From contig CAZHED010000001.1 in assembly GCA_964531095.1 (NCBI GenBank), positions 1-64,000 on the forward strand: DNA of 64,000 nt, given 5' to 3'. How positions within the stretch are numbered: the first letter of the stretch is position 1; every line of letters begins with the position of its first letter. The translations under genes were made by a program, and so were the position numbers. A model generated the notes under the pieces. It was not told the origin of the DNA, did not search any database, and worked only from the letters and a program-made list of their open reading frames with translations. Source of the DNA: Palsa-1150 sp964531095. Its GTDB lineage: Bacteria > Myxococcota_A > Polyangia > Polyangiales > Polyangiaceae. This document shows positions 17,751 to 25,804 of this stretch, in pieces.

Positions 17751-17930
17751 ATGGCTGAAAGTGAGAAGGACATGGCGCCGATGGATCAGACGCCTGGCGC
17801 TGTAGGGCGGGCCAGAAAGTCCTACGCGCGTCCCATCCTCCGCCGACTCGGCACCGTTCGCGATCTCACGCACTCGGGTGGCTGCGTGAAGATGAGCGAC
17901 GGAAGTCGAGCGACGAAGAAGGGCATGTGA
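17751..17930 (+). CDS. Lasso peptide precursor
   Basis: A 59-residue precursor. GAGGAGG lies six bases before the ATG at 17751 and decides the start. Residues 25-40, YARPILRRLGTVRDLT, match the lasso leader motif YxxPxLxxxGxxxxxT exactly (Tyr25, Pro28, Leu30, Gly34, Thr40); this is the segment bound by the B1 protein. With Thr at the conserved -2 position, cleavage after His41 gives the core SGGCVKMSDGSRATKKGM. Asp50 is then core residue 9, right for a nine-residue Ser1-Asp9 macrolactam ring, leaving a nine-residue basic tail. The core has one Cys, so no disulfide can form within one molecule. Motif and spacing are read directly; ring size is inferred. Confidence 0.92.
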   Translation: MAESEKDMAPMDQTPGAVGRARKSYARPILRRLGTVRDLTHSGGCVKMSDGSRATKKGM

Positions 17931-17951
17931 GAATCGCGGGAGCGCCACGTC

Positions 17952-19685
17952 GTGTTCCTGGGCGTCTGGTGGTCCCCCGGACGACCGCCGTCGCAACACT
18001 TGGCGGCGCGAGTGAGGGCGGCGCTGGAGGAGCCCGGCGCCATTCGCGTCGAAGGCCCTAGCACGGCGCTCGCTGCATGGCCTCCCGCACTTTTGAGTCG
18101 GACGGAGGACGGTACGGCAACGGTCCATGCCGCCTCTCGCACCACGAACGAGTCGCTCTCCGGGCATCCGAGGGTTCGGTTGGAACAGGGTTCAATCACC
18201 GTTTCCGCGGCTCCACTTCCGCAATATCCCGTTTACTATGCTCGCGGCCCGAGCGACGAGTACCTGTTGATCTGTTCGCGGCTGGAGCCTCTCGCGTCTT
18301 TATTCCCACACGCTCCCCTGGACGCCGAGCGACTCGTGTCGCTGATGGCGTGGGGTGTGGACTTGGACACCGACGCGACCGTCTTCGCCGGCATTCGCCG
18401 GCTGCGATCCTGCGAGACGATTCTGGCAACTCCCGATGGCGTGCGGCTAACTCGCGCATTTCCCCATCTGGCCAAGACCTACCGGCGAGGGAGGGTGGCG
18501 GATCTCGCGACTGAAATGCGCTATCGACTGGACGCTGCGGTCGAGCGCGCGATCGGTGATTCGAGGCGCGTCGCGGTCTTCGTGAGCGGGGGCTTGGATT
18601 CAAGCGGCGTTCTCGCGCTTGCCGCGGCGCGGTGCAGGGGAGCATCGGCGCGAGAGCTCAACGCGATCTCGATTCAGTGCGCTAGCCCGGGAGACGATCG
18701 GCCGTACTTCAACGAGCTCATGGCGGCGCTCGAGCTCACTCCAATAAGACTTTCGGCGGGAGAAGCAGGGAGATGGTTTCGGCCGTCTCTATGCGCAGAC
18801 GCTCAGCCGATGGTGCTCTCATCCACGTGCCTATCCATGCTTCTTTGCGCCACAGCAACCGATGTGAACGCGGAGGTGGTGCTGTCCGGAGTAAGCGGTG
18901 ACACGATTTGTGGCCCGGTCTCTTTTGCGCACTTGGCCAAGCGCGGGCACCTCTTTGCGGCGATGAACGCGGCTTTGCGGGTGCGAGTTCCGTGGCCGAT
19001 GAGCCCACTCCGTCGCCTGCGCGAGCTCGTCTTCTCTCCCCTGCTCCCATCGGCGCTGCGGCGCATCCGACGGAGGCACGCGGCAGGCCCAACTTGGATG
19101 ACCTCGCGGTCGCGTCGACTTTTCGCCCGCTCTCGGCAGGCAGCCGGCCGCTCGATCCGCTTGCCGAACACCCCTGATGAGGCGCTCGAGGACCTCTTCA
19201 CGCGCGATCAGCTTCTCGATGGGGCGGATCTCGGTGGACAGGTGGCAGCGGTCACTGGGTGCGCTCCCGTGGACGTCTTTCTGGAATTTGAGTTCGTCCG
19301 CTTCGTTCTCGAGCTCGACCCGGCCCTATTGAGCTATGGAAACGAGTACCGTGGTCTCTATCGCCTTGCCATGAAGGACGTGCTCCCAGAGCGGCTCCGC
19401 ACGCGCCAAGACAAGGCCTGGCTGGAACCTGCGATCGCCGCGGCCGCAGTGGGCGCAGATGCGTTCGAAATGCTGCAGGACCTTTCGTCGCTGGAATCCC
19501 TTGCGGCGCGCGGCCTCGTGGATCCTGCCGCTTTCCGGGGCATGTTCAGCACATGTCTGGCCCTCCTGAGGCGTGGAGAGCGCTCGGACCCCGACCCGGC
19601 GGATGAACAAATTCTGGAGGTGTGGCAACTTCTCTCCATGGAGGCGTTTCTCCGCAAGCACGGCAGCGGGCGCGACCTCGTGTGA
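17952..19685 (+). CDS. Lasso cyclase, asparagine-synthetase-like (C protein)
   Basis: A 577-residue homologue of asparagine synthetase B. The ATP-pyrophosphatase loop SGGLDSS lies at residues 212-218 and is followed by a helical synthetase domain. The N-terminus (MFLGVWWSPG) lacks the Cys needed for glutamine hydrolysis, as expected for lasso cyclases, which adenylate the ring Asp/Glu and join it to the new N-terminus of the core. The start is GTG, 21 bases after the precursor stop; the kinase gene begins 24 bases after this gene, or six with an upstream TTG. Confidence 0.92.
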   Translation: MFLGVWWSPGRPPSQHLAARVRAALEEPGAIRVEGPSTALAAWPPALLSRTEDGTATVHAASRTTNESLSGHPRVRLEQGSITVSAAPLPQYPVYYARGPSDEYLLICSRLEPLASLFPHAPLDAERLVSLMAWGVDLDTDATVFAGIRRLRSCETILATPDGVRLTRAFPHLAKTYRRGRVADLATEMRYRLDAAVERAIGDSRRVAVFVSGGLDSSGVLALAAARCRGASARELNAISIQCASPGDDRPYFNELMAALELTPIRLSAGEAGRWFRPSLCADAQPMVLSSTCLSMLLCATATDVNAEVVLSGVSGDTICGPVSFAHLAKRGHLFAAMNAALRVRVPWPMSPLRRLRELVFSPLLPSALRRIRRRHAAGPTWMTSRSRRLFARSRQAAGRSIRLPNTPDEALEDLFTRDQLLDGADLGGQVAAVTGCAPVDVFLEFEFVRFVLELDPALLSYGNEYRGLYRLAMKDVLPERLRTRQDKAWLEPAIAAAAVGADAFEMLQDLSSLESLAARGLVDPAAFRGMFSTCLALLRRGERSDPDPADEQILEVWQLLSMEAFLRKHGSGRDLV

Positions 19686-19709
19686 GAAACATTGTACAGA
19701 GATCCGGTC

Positions 19710-20525
19710 ATGACAAAGGAGAGCGTTCGCGGTTCCGTCCGCTGGATCCACGAGGAGAAAGTCGACGATACGGTCACGTTTCGTGCCGGCAGACTGGGTA
19801 CGGACATGGTCGCCGACTGGCCCGGCTTCGCCCGACTCCGGTGTGCCCGCGACGGGAGCGCTGCAACACTCGCCCCAGCCGCGGGCGTCTCGCCCGTCGA
19901 AATCGCCAAGCTGCGAAACGGACAGGTGCGAGCGCTCCTTCGCGATCTTTCGGGGGATCTCGCACTTCATGGTTCCGCGGTCGCGCTCGGGGGGCGGGCC
20001 GTCGTCTTTATCGGGCAGGACGGTGCGGGCAAGTCGACTGCGGCCGCAGAGATGTGTCTGACGCACGGCGCGCAAATCTTTGCTGACGACGCGGTTTCGC
20101 TGGAGGTGAGCGCGAGGGGGATCAGGGTTCTCCCCGCCGAACGCGATCACTGGCTGACTCGCGAGTCGTGCCTTGCCCTCGGCATCGCAATCCGCGCCGG
20201 AGAGGCGACCGACGACAAGACGGCCTTGCCGGCTTCGAACGTCGCTCGCGAGCCGTGTAGCCTCGCCTTGGTCGTTGCTCTGCACTTCGACCCCTCCGTC
20301 ACTAGGGCCGTGCTCCGACCGTTGCGTGGGGTCGATGCAGCCCGGATGCTTCTCGAGGCGGCCATTCGCTTCGACGTCGACGACGCTTCGGCGCGGAAGC
20401 GCGAACTCGAGCAGATTACTTCGATTTACCACCACGCCGCCTTCTTCGATCTGGTGCGACCGTCGCGTAACCCTGGCTGCGTTGCGAGCTTGGTCATCCG
20501 TGCGCTAGAAGGGGGAGAGCCATGA
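19710..20525 (+). CDS. HPr-kinase-like enzyme of the lasso cluster (K protein)
   Basis: A 271-residue kinase of the HPr kinase/phosphorylase superfamily. ALHGSAVALGGRAVVFIG leads into the P-loop GQDGAGKST at residues 102-110, and FADDAVSLE follows as the second acidic motif. In paeninodin-type clusters the homologous enzyme phosphorylates the precursor at its C-terminal Ser. Here the predicted core ends in Met, so another residue such as Ser8, Ser12 or Thr15 of the core would have to be used, or the chemistry differs. The ATG at 19710 is preferred over a TTG at 19692. The stop overlaps the B1 start (ATGA). Confidence 0.85.
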   Translation: MTKESVRGSVRWIHEEKVDDTVTFRAGRLGTDMVADWPGFARLRCARDGSAATLAPAAGVSPVEIAKLRNGQVRALLRDLSGDLALHGSAVALGGRAVVFIGQDGAGKSTAAAEMCLTHGAQIFADDAVSLEVSARGIRVLPAERDHWLTRESCLALGIAIRAGEATDDKTALPASNVAREPCSLALVVALHFDPSVTRAVLRPLRGVDAARMLLEAAIRFDVDDASARKRELEQITSIYHHAAFFDLVRPSRNPGCVASLVIRALEGGEP

Positions 20526-20833
20526 GCGCCAGCCAGCCCAACTGGACGCGCTTGCGCTGCGCGGACGCCGTGCACGCGCGTCTCTTCGACGGAGAGCTGA
20601 TCGTTCTCGATCTCGCGAAAGGGGAGTACTTTGCCCTCGACCAAATCGGTGCCCGCTTTTGGACCGGGCTCGAAGAAGGGCGAACGGTGCAGCAGATCGC
20701 GCAGGAGGTCGTCGCGGAGTACGACGTGCGCGAAGCGGATGCTCTCGCCGACCTGCTGGCTCTCGGCGACGAGCTGGTGGCGCGGGGGCTGATGGTGCGA
20801 GACGAACGCACGGATGCCATCCATGACCGATGA
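20522..20833 (+). CDS. PqqD-family RiPP recognition element (B1 protein)
   Basis: A 103-residue PqqD-like protein. The pattern HARLFDGELIVLDLAKGEYFALDQIGARFWTGLEEGRTVQ is the standard RRE winged helix-turn-helix: a beta hairpin followed by a helix with the F/W-rich turn. It binds the leader at the YxxP motif and presents the precursor to the B2 peptidase. It overlaps the kinase gene by four bases and the B2 gene by up to 20, so the three are translationally coupled. Confidence 0.92.
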   Translation: MSASQPNWTRLRCADAVHARLFDGELIVLDLAKGEYFALDQIGARFWTGLEEGRTVQQIAQEVVAEYDVREADALADLLALGDELVARGLMVRDERTDAIHDR

Positions 20834-21194
20834 GATTCTTCACGCGTTCGCGCGCGTCGCGTTGCGCCTCTGCACCCCCCAGAGCGCATATGCGATCGTC
20901 AGGCGGGTCGGAAGGTTCTTGCCTACCCACGGCGACAGGTCGGACTTGGTCCGCGCTGGCAAGCGGCTGCGGCGTCGCGGAACATGTCTGAGTCGCGCCT
21001 TGACCATCGCCGCGCGCGCGCCCGAAGCGGAGTTGGTGATTGGCGTTGCGCCTCGCGCCGGCGAGAGCCTGTTCGCGCACGCGTGGCTGGAGTTGGGCGG
21101 GCAGCCGATCGATCCTGCGGACGTCGCAGGCTACGAAATAGCGAGACTAGGCGACGTAGCCAGCAGCCGAGGAACGGTCTCTTCGTTCCGTTGA
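20814..21194 (+). CDS. Lasso leader peptidase, transglutaminase-like (B2 protein)
   Basis: A 126-residue protein; an ATG at 20823 would give 123. Counted from 20823, the catalytic triad of the transglutaminase-like lasso proteases is visible: Cys55 in RRGTCLSRAL, His86 in FAHAWLELGG and Asp97 in QPIDP. It removes the leader so that the core can be cyclised. It overlaps the B1 stop. A weak hairpin GGAACG/CGTTCC spans its last codons, and no exporter gene follows. Confidence 0.92.
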   Translation: MPSMTDEILHAFARVALRLCTPQSAYAIVRRVGRFLPTHGDRSDLVRAGKRLRRRGTCLSRALTIAARAPEAELVIGVAPRAGESLFAHAWLELGGQPIDPADVAGYEIARLGDVASSRGTVSSFR

Positions 21195-21245
21195 GGATGT
21201 TGCTTTCTAAATCATTGTGATAGTGTCCTTTTTTCGGAGGTCATC

Positions 21246-22502
21246 ATGGCGAGCTTACGGGGCTTTGGGCTGGCAATGGTTGGGGGATTGGCCGTGACCG
21301 CGGCACTGGGCTCGCTCGCCGGAGGCTGCGGTGGCGACGACAATGCATCGACGCCCTCCCAGGAGGCCGGTCCCGACACGAGTGGCTCGAGCTCGGGATC
21401 TGATTCAGGCAGCGGGTCGGGATCGAGCTCGGGGTCCAGTAGCGGGTCCGGGTCGAGCTCGGGCGCAAAAGACGCCGGATCCAGCTCGGGGTCCGATGGA
21501 GGGTCCTCGAGTGGGAAAGACGGGGGTTCGAGCTCGAGCTCGAGCTCGGGTTCTAGCAGTGGGTCCGGGTCCGGCAGCGGATCGGGATCGAGCTCGGGCG
21601 CGAAGGACGGGGGGTCCAGCTCGGGGTCGGGGTCCAGCTCGGGGTCGGGGTCCAGCTCGGGCACGGACGCGGCGTCGGATGCGGCCCATGCATCGGACGC
21701 GGTATCGGATACCACGGTGGCGACAACCGACGCTTCGGACGCGACGACTGCTTCGGACGTTTCCGATGCTTCGGCACCGGATGTCGAGAATGCCTCGGAT
21801 GCCGCCGATGCCTCGGATGCCAAGGTCATTCCCCCGGGCCTGCTCGACTATGCCAACAACTATGCGACGGCTTTCTGCACGGGTATGGCAAAGTGCTGCG
21901 GCGTGGACGCAGGCGGCTTCGACATGACGTCGTGCAAGGCCGACTGGAGTCAGTCGGGCTGGGAGCTCCAGCTTCCCAGCGACAACGGCGCGTACTCCCA
22001 AGGCAATCTCACGTTCGACTCCACGAAGGCTTCCGCTTGCATCGCGGCGCTGCAGGCGTGGCCTTGCGGCACGTTCGGGTCCGCGGAGAACCAGGCGATC
22101 GTCAGTGCATGCGCTGGCGTTCTTGGCGGAACGATTCCGATTGGCGGGACGGGTTGCCTGTCTTCGTTCGAATGCGTGAGCGGAGCCTGGTGCAACGGGG
22201 GCACCTGCGCCGCCCTACTTGGAAGCGGCGGATCGTGCATGGCGGACGAGCAGTGCAGCTACGCGCCTACGAATCAGCCGGCCCTGTTCTGCGACCTCTA
22301 TCCGGCTGGCGGGGCCAGCCCGACCACTGGAGCGTGCAGGGCCGTTCTGCCCAACGCCGGAACGAGCCTCTGCGGCAATGCGAACGTTCTCGACGACCTG
22401 GCCTGTTCAAGCCAGAGTTGCGGCGACGACAACGTGTGCGGCGACATGAAGACGAATCCCGCGACGAACATCTGCCCCGGATACCTCATCGGCGGCGGTT
22501 GA
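21246..22502 (+). CDS. Lipoprotein with Ser/Gly spacer and Cys-rich domain
   Basis: A 418-residue lipoprotein. The lipobox LAGGC is at about residue 28. Residues 45-145 are a Ser/Gly tract with scattered Asp/Lys, encoded by short DNA repeats. Next comes a Thr/Ala/Asp segment and, from about residue 195, a Cys-rich domain (FCTGMAKCCGVDAGGFDMTSC ... FCDLYP ... CGDDNVCGD ... NICPGY). The Cys-rich domain is closely matched by the protein at 55987-57282, which has a different spacer. CGGAGG precedes the ATG, and an upstream TTGCTT...GATAGT pair may be its promoter. It is probably a surface protein on a stalk, not part of the lasso operon. Confidence 0.85.
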   Translation: MASLRGFGLAMVGGLAVTAALGSLAGGCGGDDNASTPSQEAGPDTSGSSSGSDSGSGSGSSSGSSSGSGSSSGAKDAGSSSGSDGGSSSGKDGGSSSSSSSGSSSGSGSGSGSGSSSGAKDGGSSSGSGSSSGSGSSSGTDAASDAAHASDAVSDTTVATTDASDATTASDVSDASAPDVENASDAADASDAKVIPPGLLDYANNYATAFCTGMAKCCGVDAGGFDMTSCKADWSQSGWELQLPSDNGAYSQGNLTFDSTKASACIAALQAWPCGTFGSAENQAIVSACAGVLGGTIPIGGTGCLSSFECVSGAWCNGGTCAALLGSGGSCMADEQCSYAPTNQPALFCDLYPAGGASPTTGACRAVLPNAGTSLCGNANVLDDLACSSQSCGDDNVCGDMKTNPATNICPGYLIGGG

Positions 22503-22512
22503 TCGCTCCGGT

Positions 22513-23301
22513 TCACGTTCGGATCGCGACGATCTCGAAGCGCGCGTTCTTGAAGAACACACGCTTGATCAGATCGCTGGTATGGAGGAGGGCGCGTCCG
22601 TTCGCGCCCTCCTTCGCCACGTCGATGCCCGTGCTCTCGCGCAGGACTCGAATTGGCAAGGACCTGAGGCGCGCGCGAATCATCGGGAGCGTAAAGTGCA
22701 CGGTGTGGTCGGCAAACGGCCCAATCTCGTATCTCAGACCTGCAGCGTTCCACGCTGCGTGCACAATGGACGCGGCCGCGTAAATCGGGTGATGCACGTG
22801 AACACTGAAGTACAGCGTCCCCCGTGGGCGGAGTACGCGCGCGATCTCTTCGAGGATGGCGCCCGGACGCTCCGCATGGTCAATAACGTTGTCACATAGA
22901 ACGAGGTCGAACGAAGCATCGTCAAACGGTAGCGCTTCGCCGTAGGCCCGCAGGGTCTTCGCTCGTCGCTGCCACTGGGGAAAGAGCGCCCGGTAGGTGT
23001 CCGCCAGCGGATCGACGCCAATCGCGTTGCGGAATCCGAGAAAGAAGATCAACCCATGCGCGCCGCTGCCCACTTCGAGGACCCGCGCTGCTGGATGGAC
23101 CGGGGTCACTTTCTCGATGCGTCGTCTCACAGAAGTGGCGTGAGCCACGAGCTCGCGCGTGAACTGGTCGTGCCCCTCGGTCAACCCCAACGCTTTCTCG
23201 GTCTGGTATGCGAGTTGCCGCAACTCGGCACGCCGCGCTCGCTGACGTCGAAGTCGCAGGAGCAGGTCTCCGATCCGGACGGTCCAGTTCCGATCATCCA
23301 T
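22513..23301 (-). CDS. Class I SAM-dependent methyltransferase
   Basis: A 262-residue methyltransferase. RVLEVGSGAHGLIFFLG is the SAM-binding loop, DPLADTYRALFP the acidic second strand, and EALPFDDASFDLVLCDNVIDHAERP the Methyltransf_11-type post-I region. The start MDDRNWTVRIGDLL at 23301 overlaps the stop of the upstream YkgJ-like gene by eight bases, so the two are coupled. The small-molecule or peptide substrate is unknown; nearness to the lasso operon is suggestive only. Confidence 0.85.
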   Translation of the reverse strand: MDDRNWTVRIGDLLLRLRRQRARRAELRQLAYQTEKALGLTEGHDQFTRELVAHATSVRRRIEKVTPVHPAARVLEVGSGAHGLIFFLGFRNAIGVDPLADTYRALFPQWQRRAKTLRAYGEALPFDDASFDLVLCDNVIDHAERPGAILEEIARVLRPRGTLYFSVHVHHPIYAAASIVHAAWNAAGLRYEIGPFADHTVHFTLPMIRARLRSLPIRVLRESTGIDVAKEGANGRALLHTSDLIKRVFFKNARFEIVAIRT

Positions 23302-23764
23302 TCTTTCGGTCGACTCGGCGCAAAAGCGCATGCAGCTCAAACAGATCGAGCAGCAAATCGGCGTGTCTGCTGCGCCACTCCGCCGAATCTTTGCAGAACC
23401 GATCAACATCTGCCCAAAACTCTCCGGTGCCCGCGATTCTTGTGCGAATGCTGGCCACTAGAGCATTGGTGCGATCGAGCAGACTCCTCGCCGCAGACTC
23501 CGGCGTCTGGCCGGAGTTGAGGGCGACGAGTACATCGCATTCGTAGTCCCGGCAGGCGCTCGGGCGATCGGAATAGATCGAACAGCGCCCGTTGTGCGCG
23601 GCGCACGGGAACGGCATCAGCCATTCGTCACCGCGCTTTATGAGTGGAAGACGACGGGCTCGTAGCCCGGCGACCTCAGTCGCTCGGACGGGAACGCTTC
23701 GGAAAAGACCGTTCGTGCAGCAGAGCGAACATGACAGACATAACTCCGCCACTCGGTTGGGCAT
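23294..23764 (-). CDS. YkgJ-type cysteine-cluster protein
   Basis: About 156 residues from the ATG at 23764. CLSCSLCC near the N-terminus, FPCAAHNGRCSIYSDRPSAC and RDYEC form the CxxCxxCC...C...C...C pattern of the YkgJ/Fe-S-cluster family (PF03692), which is thought to bind a zinc or iron-sulfur site. A longer reading from 23860 adds a basic stretch with no ribosome binding site. It is coupled to the downstream methyltransferase and diverges from the methyltransferase gene starting at 23872. Confidence 0.8.
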   Translation of the reverse strand: MPNRVAELCLSCSLCCTNGLFRSVPVRATEVAGLRARRLPLIKRGDEWLMPFPCAAHNGRCSIYSDRPSACRDYECDVLVALNSGQTPESAARSLLDRTNALVASIRTRIAGTGEFWADVDRFCKDSAEWRSRHADLLLDLFELHALLRRVDRKNG

Positions 23765-23871
23765 ATCATCGCGGCCACCGATCGCGCAAGCTTCCCTCCG
23801 ACGAACTTTCGACCGGCTGACGTAGCGGTCGCGGTTTGACGCACCTACTTTTCTCGGCATTCTTAGGTGTC

Positions 23872-25206
23872 ATGTGCATCCGCAGCGAGGCCCCCGAGGT
23901 GCGAGGACGCGCGTTGTGGTTTCGCGATGACGACGGTGCCCTATGGGTGGGGGGCTGGGCACGAGGCAACGATATCGCGGTGCACCCGGCGAGTGCGGAG
24001 GATGTAGCGGTCCTTTCGGCATGCGATGGGGTCCGCGCGCTCACGGACGTCTCGCGCCACGTCCGGATCCCGATCGAAGAGGTGACGCGAATCATTGCCC
24101 ACTGGGAGGCTCGGATTCCGGGGTCGTTGCGTTGGAAGGTAGTGGTCGACGAGAGGTTGGCTGCGCAGACCGCCGTCGCACTCGACATGCTCCACGAGTC
24201 CCTGGCGGTGGATAAGTTGAACGTGGGACACGACAATGCGGACTACCATCGGAATCGCATCAGAGACGCCGACCATCAGTTCGACGAAGTCGAGACCACG
24301 GTATCCCACGCGTACAGCGTTCGTCACCCGGGCCTCGGTGGTCGGGCCTATGGCGAGGCGTTGTTCGACAAGTGCCGCGCACTGGGTGCGATTCGCTCGG
24401 GGATGCAAATTCTCGAGGTTGGTTGCGGTACCGGACGTCTAGCGCGTTCCTTCCTCGATGCGTTTGCGAAGCGAATGCCCGAGGCATATGCAAATGCGCG
24501 CTATATGATGTTCGACGTCGCGCCAGTGCTCGCTGTGTCGCAGCGCGAACTCACCGCACCGCACGCAGAACGCGTCGTGTTCGTCAGCGGTAATATTGAA
24601 ACCCACGTGTTTCACGAGCAATTTGACCTTGTCATCGCCAACGAGATGATCGCAGACCTTTCCGTGGATGCGGTCGACAAAGATCGTCCCGCATCGACGT
24701 CCTACGCAAGAAAATACAATCTCTCGAGCGCGCGCGCACTCCGGATATTCCTCGTAAATGCTGGCGCAATACGATTTGTAGAGCAGGTGGCATCGATTCT
24801 GCATCGTGACGGGCTCGCGATTGTGGTCGAATACGGGTCGCGCGACGGCTTTCCGGTCGCAGTCGAGCTCTGCGAACACACCGAGTATTCGATTCACTTC
24901 GGGCATCTAGAGGAAGCTGCAGCGTCTCTGGGCTTGAGGCCGCATTGCGAATCGCTCGAGTCTTTTCTGGAATTCGATTCTGGTTGCCAGGTAATTGCGG
25001 CTGACTCGTCCGCGCTGTTGCGCGGATTGTCGTCTAGACTGTTCGGCACGCAGATCCCGAAACTCGCTTACACTCGTAAACAGCTGTATGCCGCGGTCGG
25101 TCGTCGAATCGAAGGTGTTCAGAATGTTCAGTTCTTGCCGATTGGAGATTGCGGTAGCCTTATGTGTCCAAGAGAGTTCCTTGCACTGTTGCTATCGCGG
25201 CGCTAG
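23872..25206 (+). CDS. SAM-dependent methyltransferase with N-terminal winged-helix-like region
   Basis: A 444-residue protein. The ATG at 23872 is preferred because AGGTGT sits just upstream; a TTG at 23836 would add 12 residues. Residues about 20-90 (DIAVHPASAEDVAVLSACDG...LTDVSRHVRIPIEEVTRIIAHW) look like the winged-helix module of RRE/PqqD-type proteins. The core ILEVGCGTGRLARSFLDAF...YMMFDVAPVLAVSQRE resembles the NDUFAF7/MidA group of methyltransferases. Codon use is less GC-biased than its neighbours, especially at 24500-25150, a sign of horizontal origin. A role in peptide modification is inference. Confidence 0.75.
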   Translation: MCIRSEAPEVRGRALWFRDDDGALWVGGWARGNDIAVHPASAEDVAVLSACDGVRALTDVSRHVRIPIEEVTRIIAHWEARIPGSLRWKVVVDERLAAQTAVALDMLHESLAVDKLNVGHDNADYHRNRIRDADHQFDEVETTVSHAYSVRHPGLGGRAYGEALFDKCRALGAIRSGMQILEVGCGTGRLARSFLDAFAKRMPEAYANARYMMFDVAPVLAVSQRELTAPHAERVVFVSGNIETHVFHEQFDLVIANEMIADLSVDAVDKDRPASTSYARKYNLSSARALRIFLVNAGAIRFVEQVASILHRDGLAIVVEYGSRDGFPVAVELCEHTEYSIHFGHLEEAAASLGLRPHCESLESFLEFDSGCQVIAADSSALLRGLSSRLFGTQIPKLAYTRKQLYAAVGRRIEGVQNVQFLPIGDCGSLMCPREFLALLLSRR

Positions 25207-25656
25207 GCATTGCGTCGTATTTCCAGCACCCGCCACCTTTTCTTGGAGCCCCGTGCCGCCCGCGGGCCCCGCACGATCGGAAGGCGTCGCGTCGGCGCTC
25301 CCGGTGGACTCGTCCCAGGCGTCAATACCCCCTCCCTCGACCGTTGCGTCGGTGCCGCTTTCCCTCACTGGTCCATCGCCGCCGTCCTCGCCCTTCCGGG
25401 TCGGCTCCATCTTGTCGGGCGGCAGAATGATCGGCGTGTTGTCGACGTCATCCCCCGCGTCGGGGCCTGCATCGCCCGCTTGAGGCTGAGTTGCCGCGGT
25501 GAAGTCGGGGCCCCCGCATCCGGCGATCATCGTCGCAGCGTTGGAAAAGCACCAACCCCGAACGGAGAGCTGACCAAGGTTTCGTCCGGTGCCCCATGGG
25601 TCACCGCGTATTGCGTCGCCTTCCTCTTGCTCGTTCATCGGCCGCCGGTCCGCCAA
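25192..25656 (-). pseudogene. Possible remnant of a lipoprotein gene
   Basis: On the minus strand a frame reads ...NAATMIAGCGGPDFTAATQ followed by Asp/Gly/Ala-rich sequence, just like the lipobox and first spacer of a myxobacterial lipoprotein. A proper start and hydrophobic signal are missing upstream, and the frame ends with no folded domain inside the 3' end of the plus-strand methyltransferase gene. It is either a decayed gene or a chance frame; no other gene is seen in 25207-25804. Confidence 0.3.
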
Positions 25657-25804
25657 GGTTGTCGCCCGCCGTTATCCTGCTCGCGAATAGAGGCTTGGCC
25701 AAGGACACCTCAGTCCGCCGGTATCATCTGAAAATACCGATACATACGGCGTGGCCTGGCGCTTGCTAAGCTCCATGGGCATACTCCACAAGGAAGAAGC
25801 TCGC

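Larger units (their letters stand above)
15576..21194 (+). other. Lasso-peptide biosynthetic gene cluster (N-M-A-C-K-B1-B2)
   Basis: Seven plus-strand genes with overlaps or gaps of at most 42 bases encode all enzymes needed for a lasso peptide (precursor A, RRE B1, peptidase B2, cyclase C), plus three candidate tailoring enzymes (kinase K, nucleotidyltransferase N, methyltransferase M). A-C-K-B1-B2 is the order known from paeninodin-type clusters. No ABC exporter (D) or isopeptidase gene lies in the operon. A short hairpin, GGAACG/CGTTCC at 21171-21189, overlaps the end of B2 and may mark the operon end. Confidence 0.9.
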
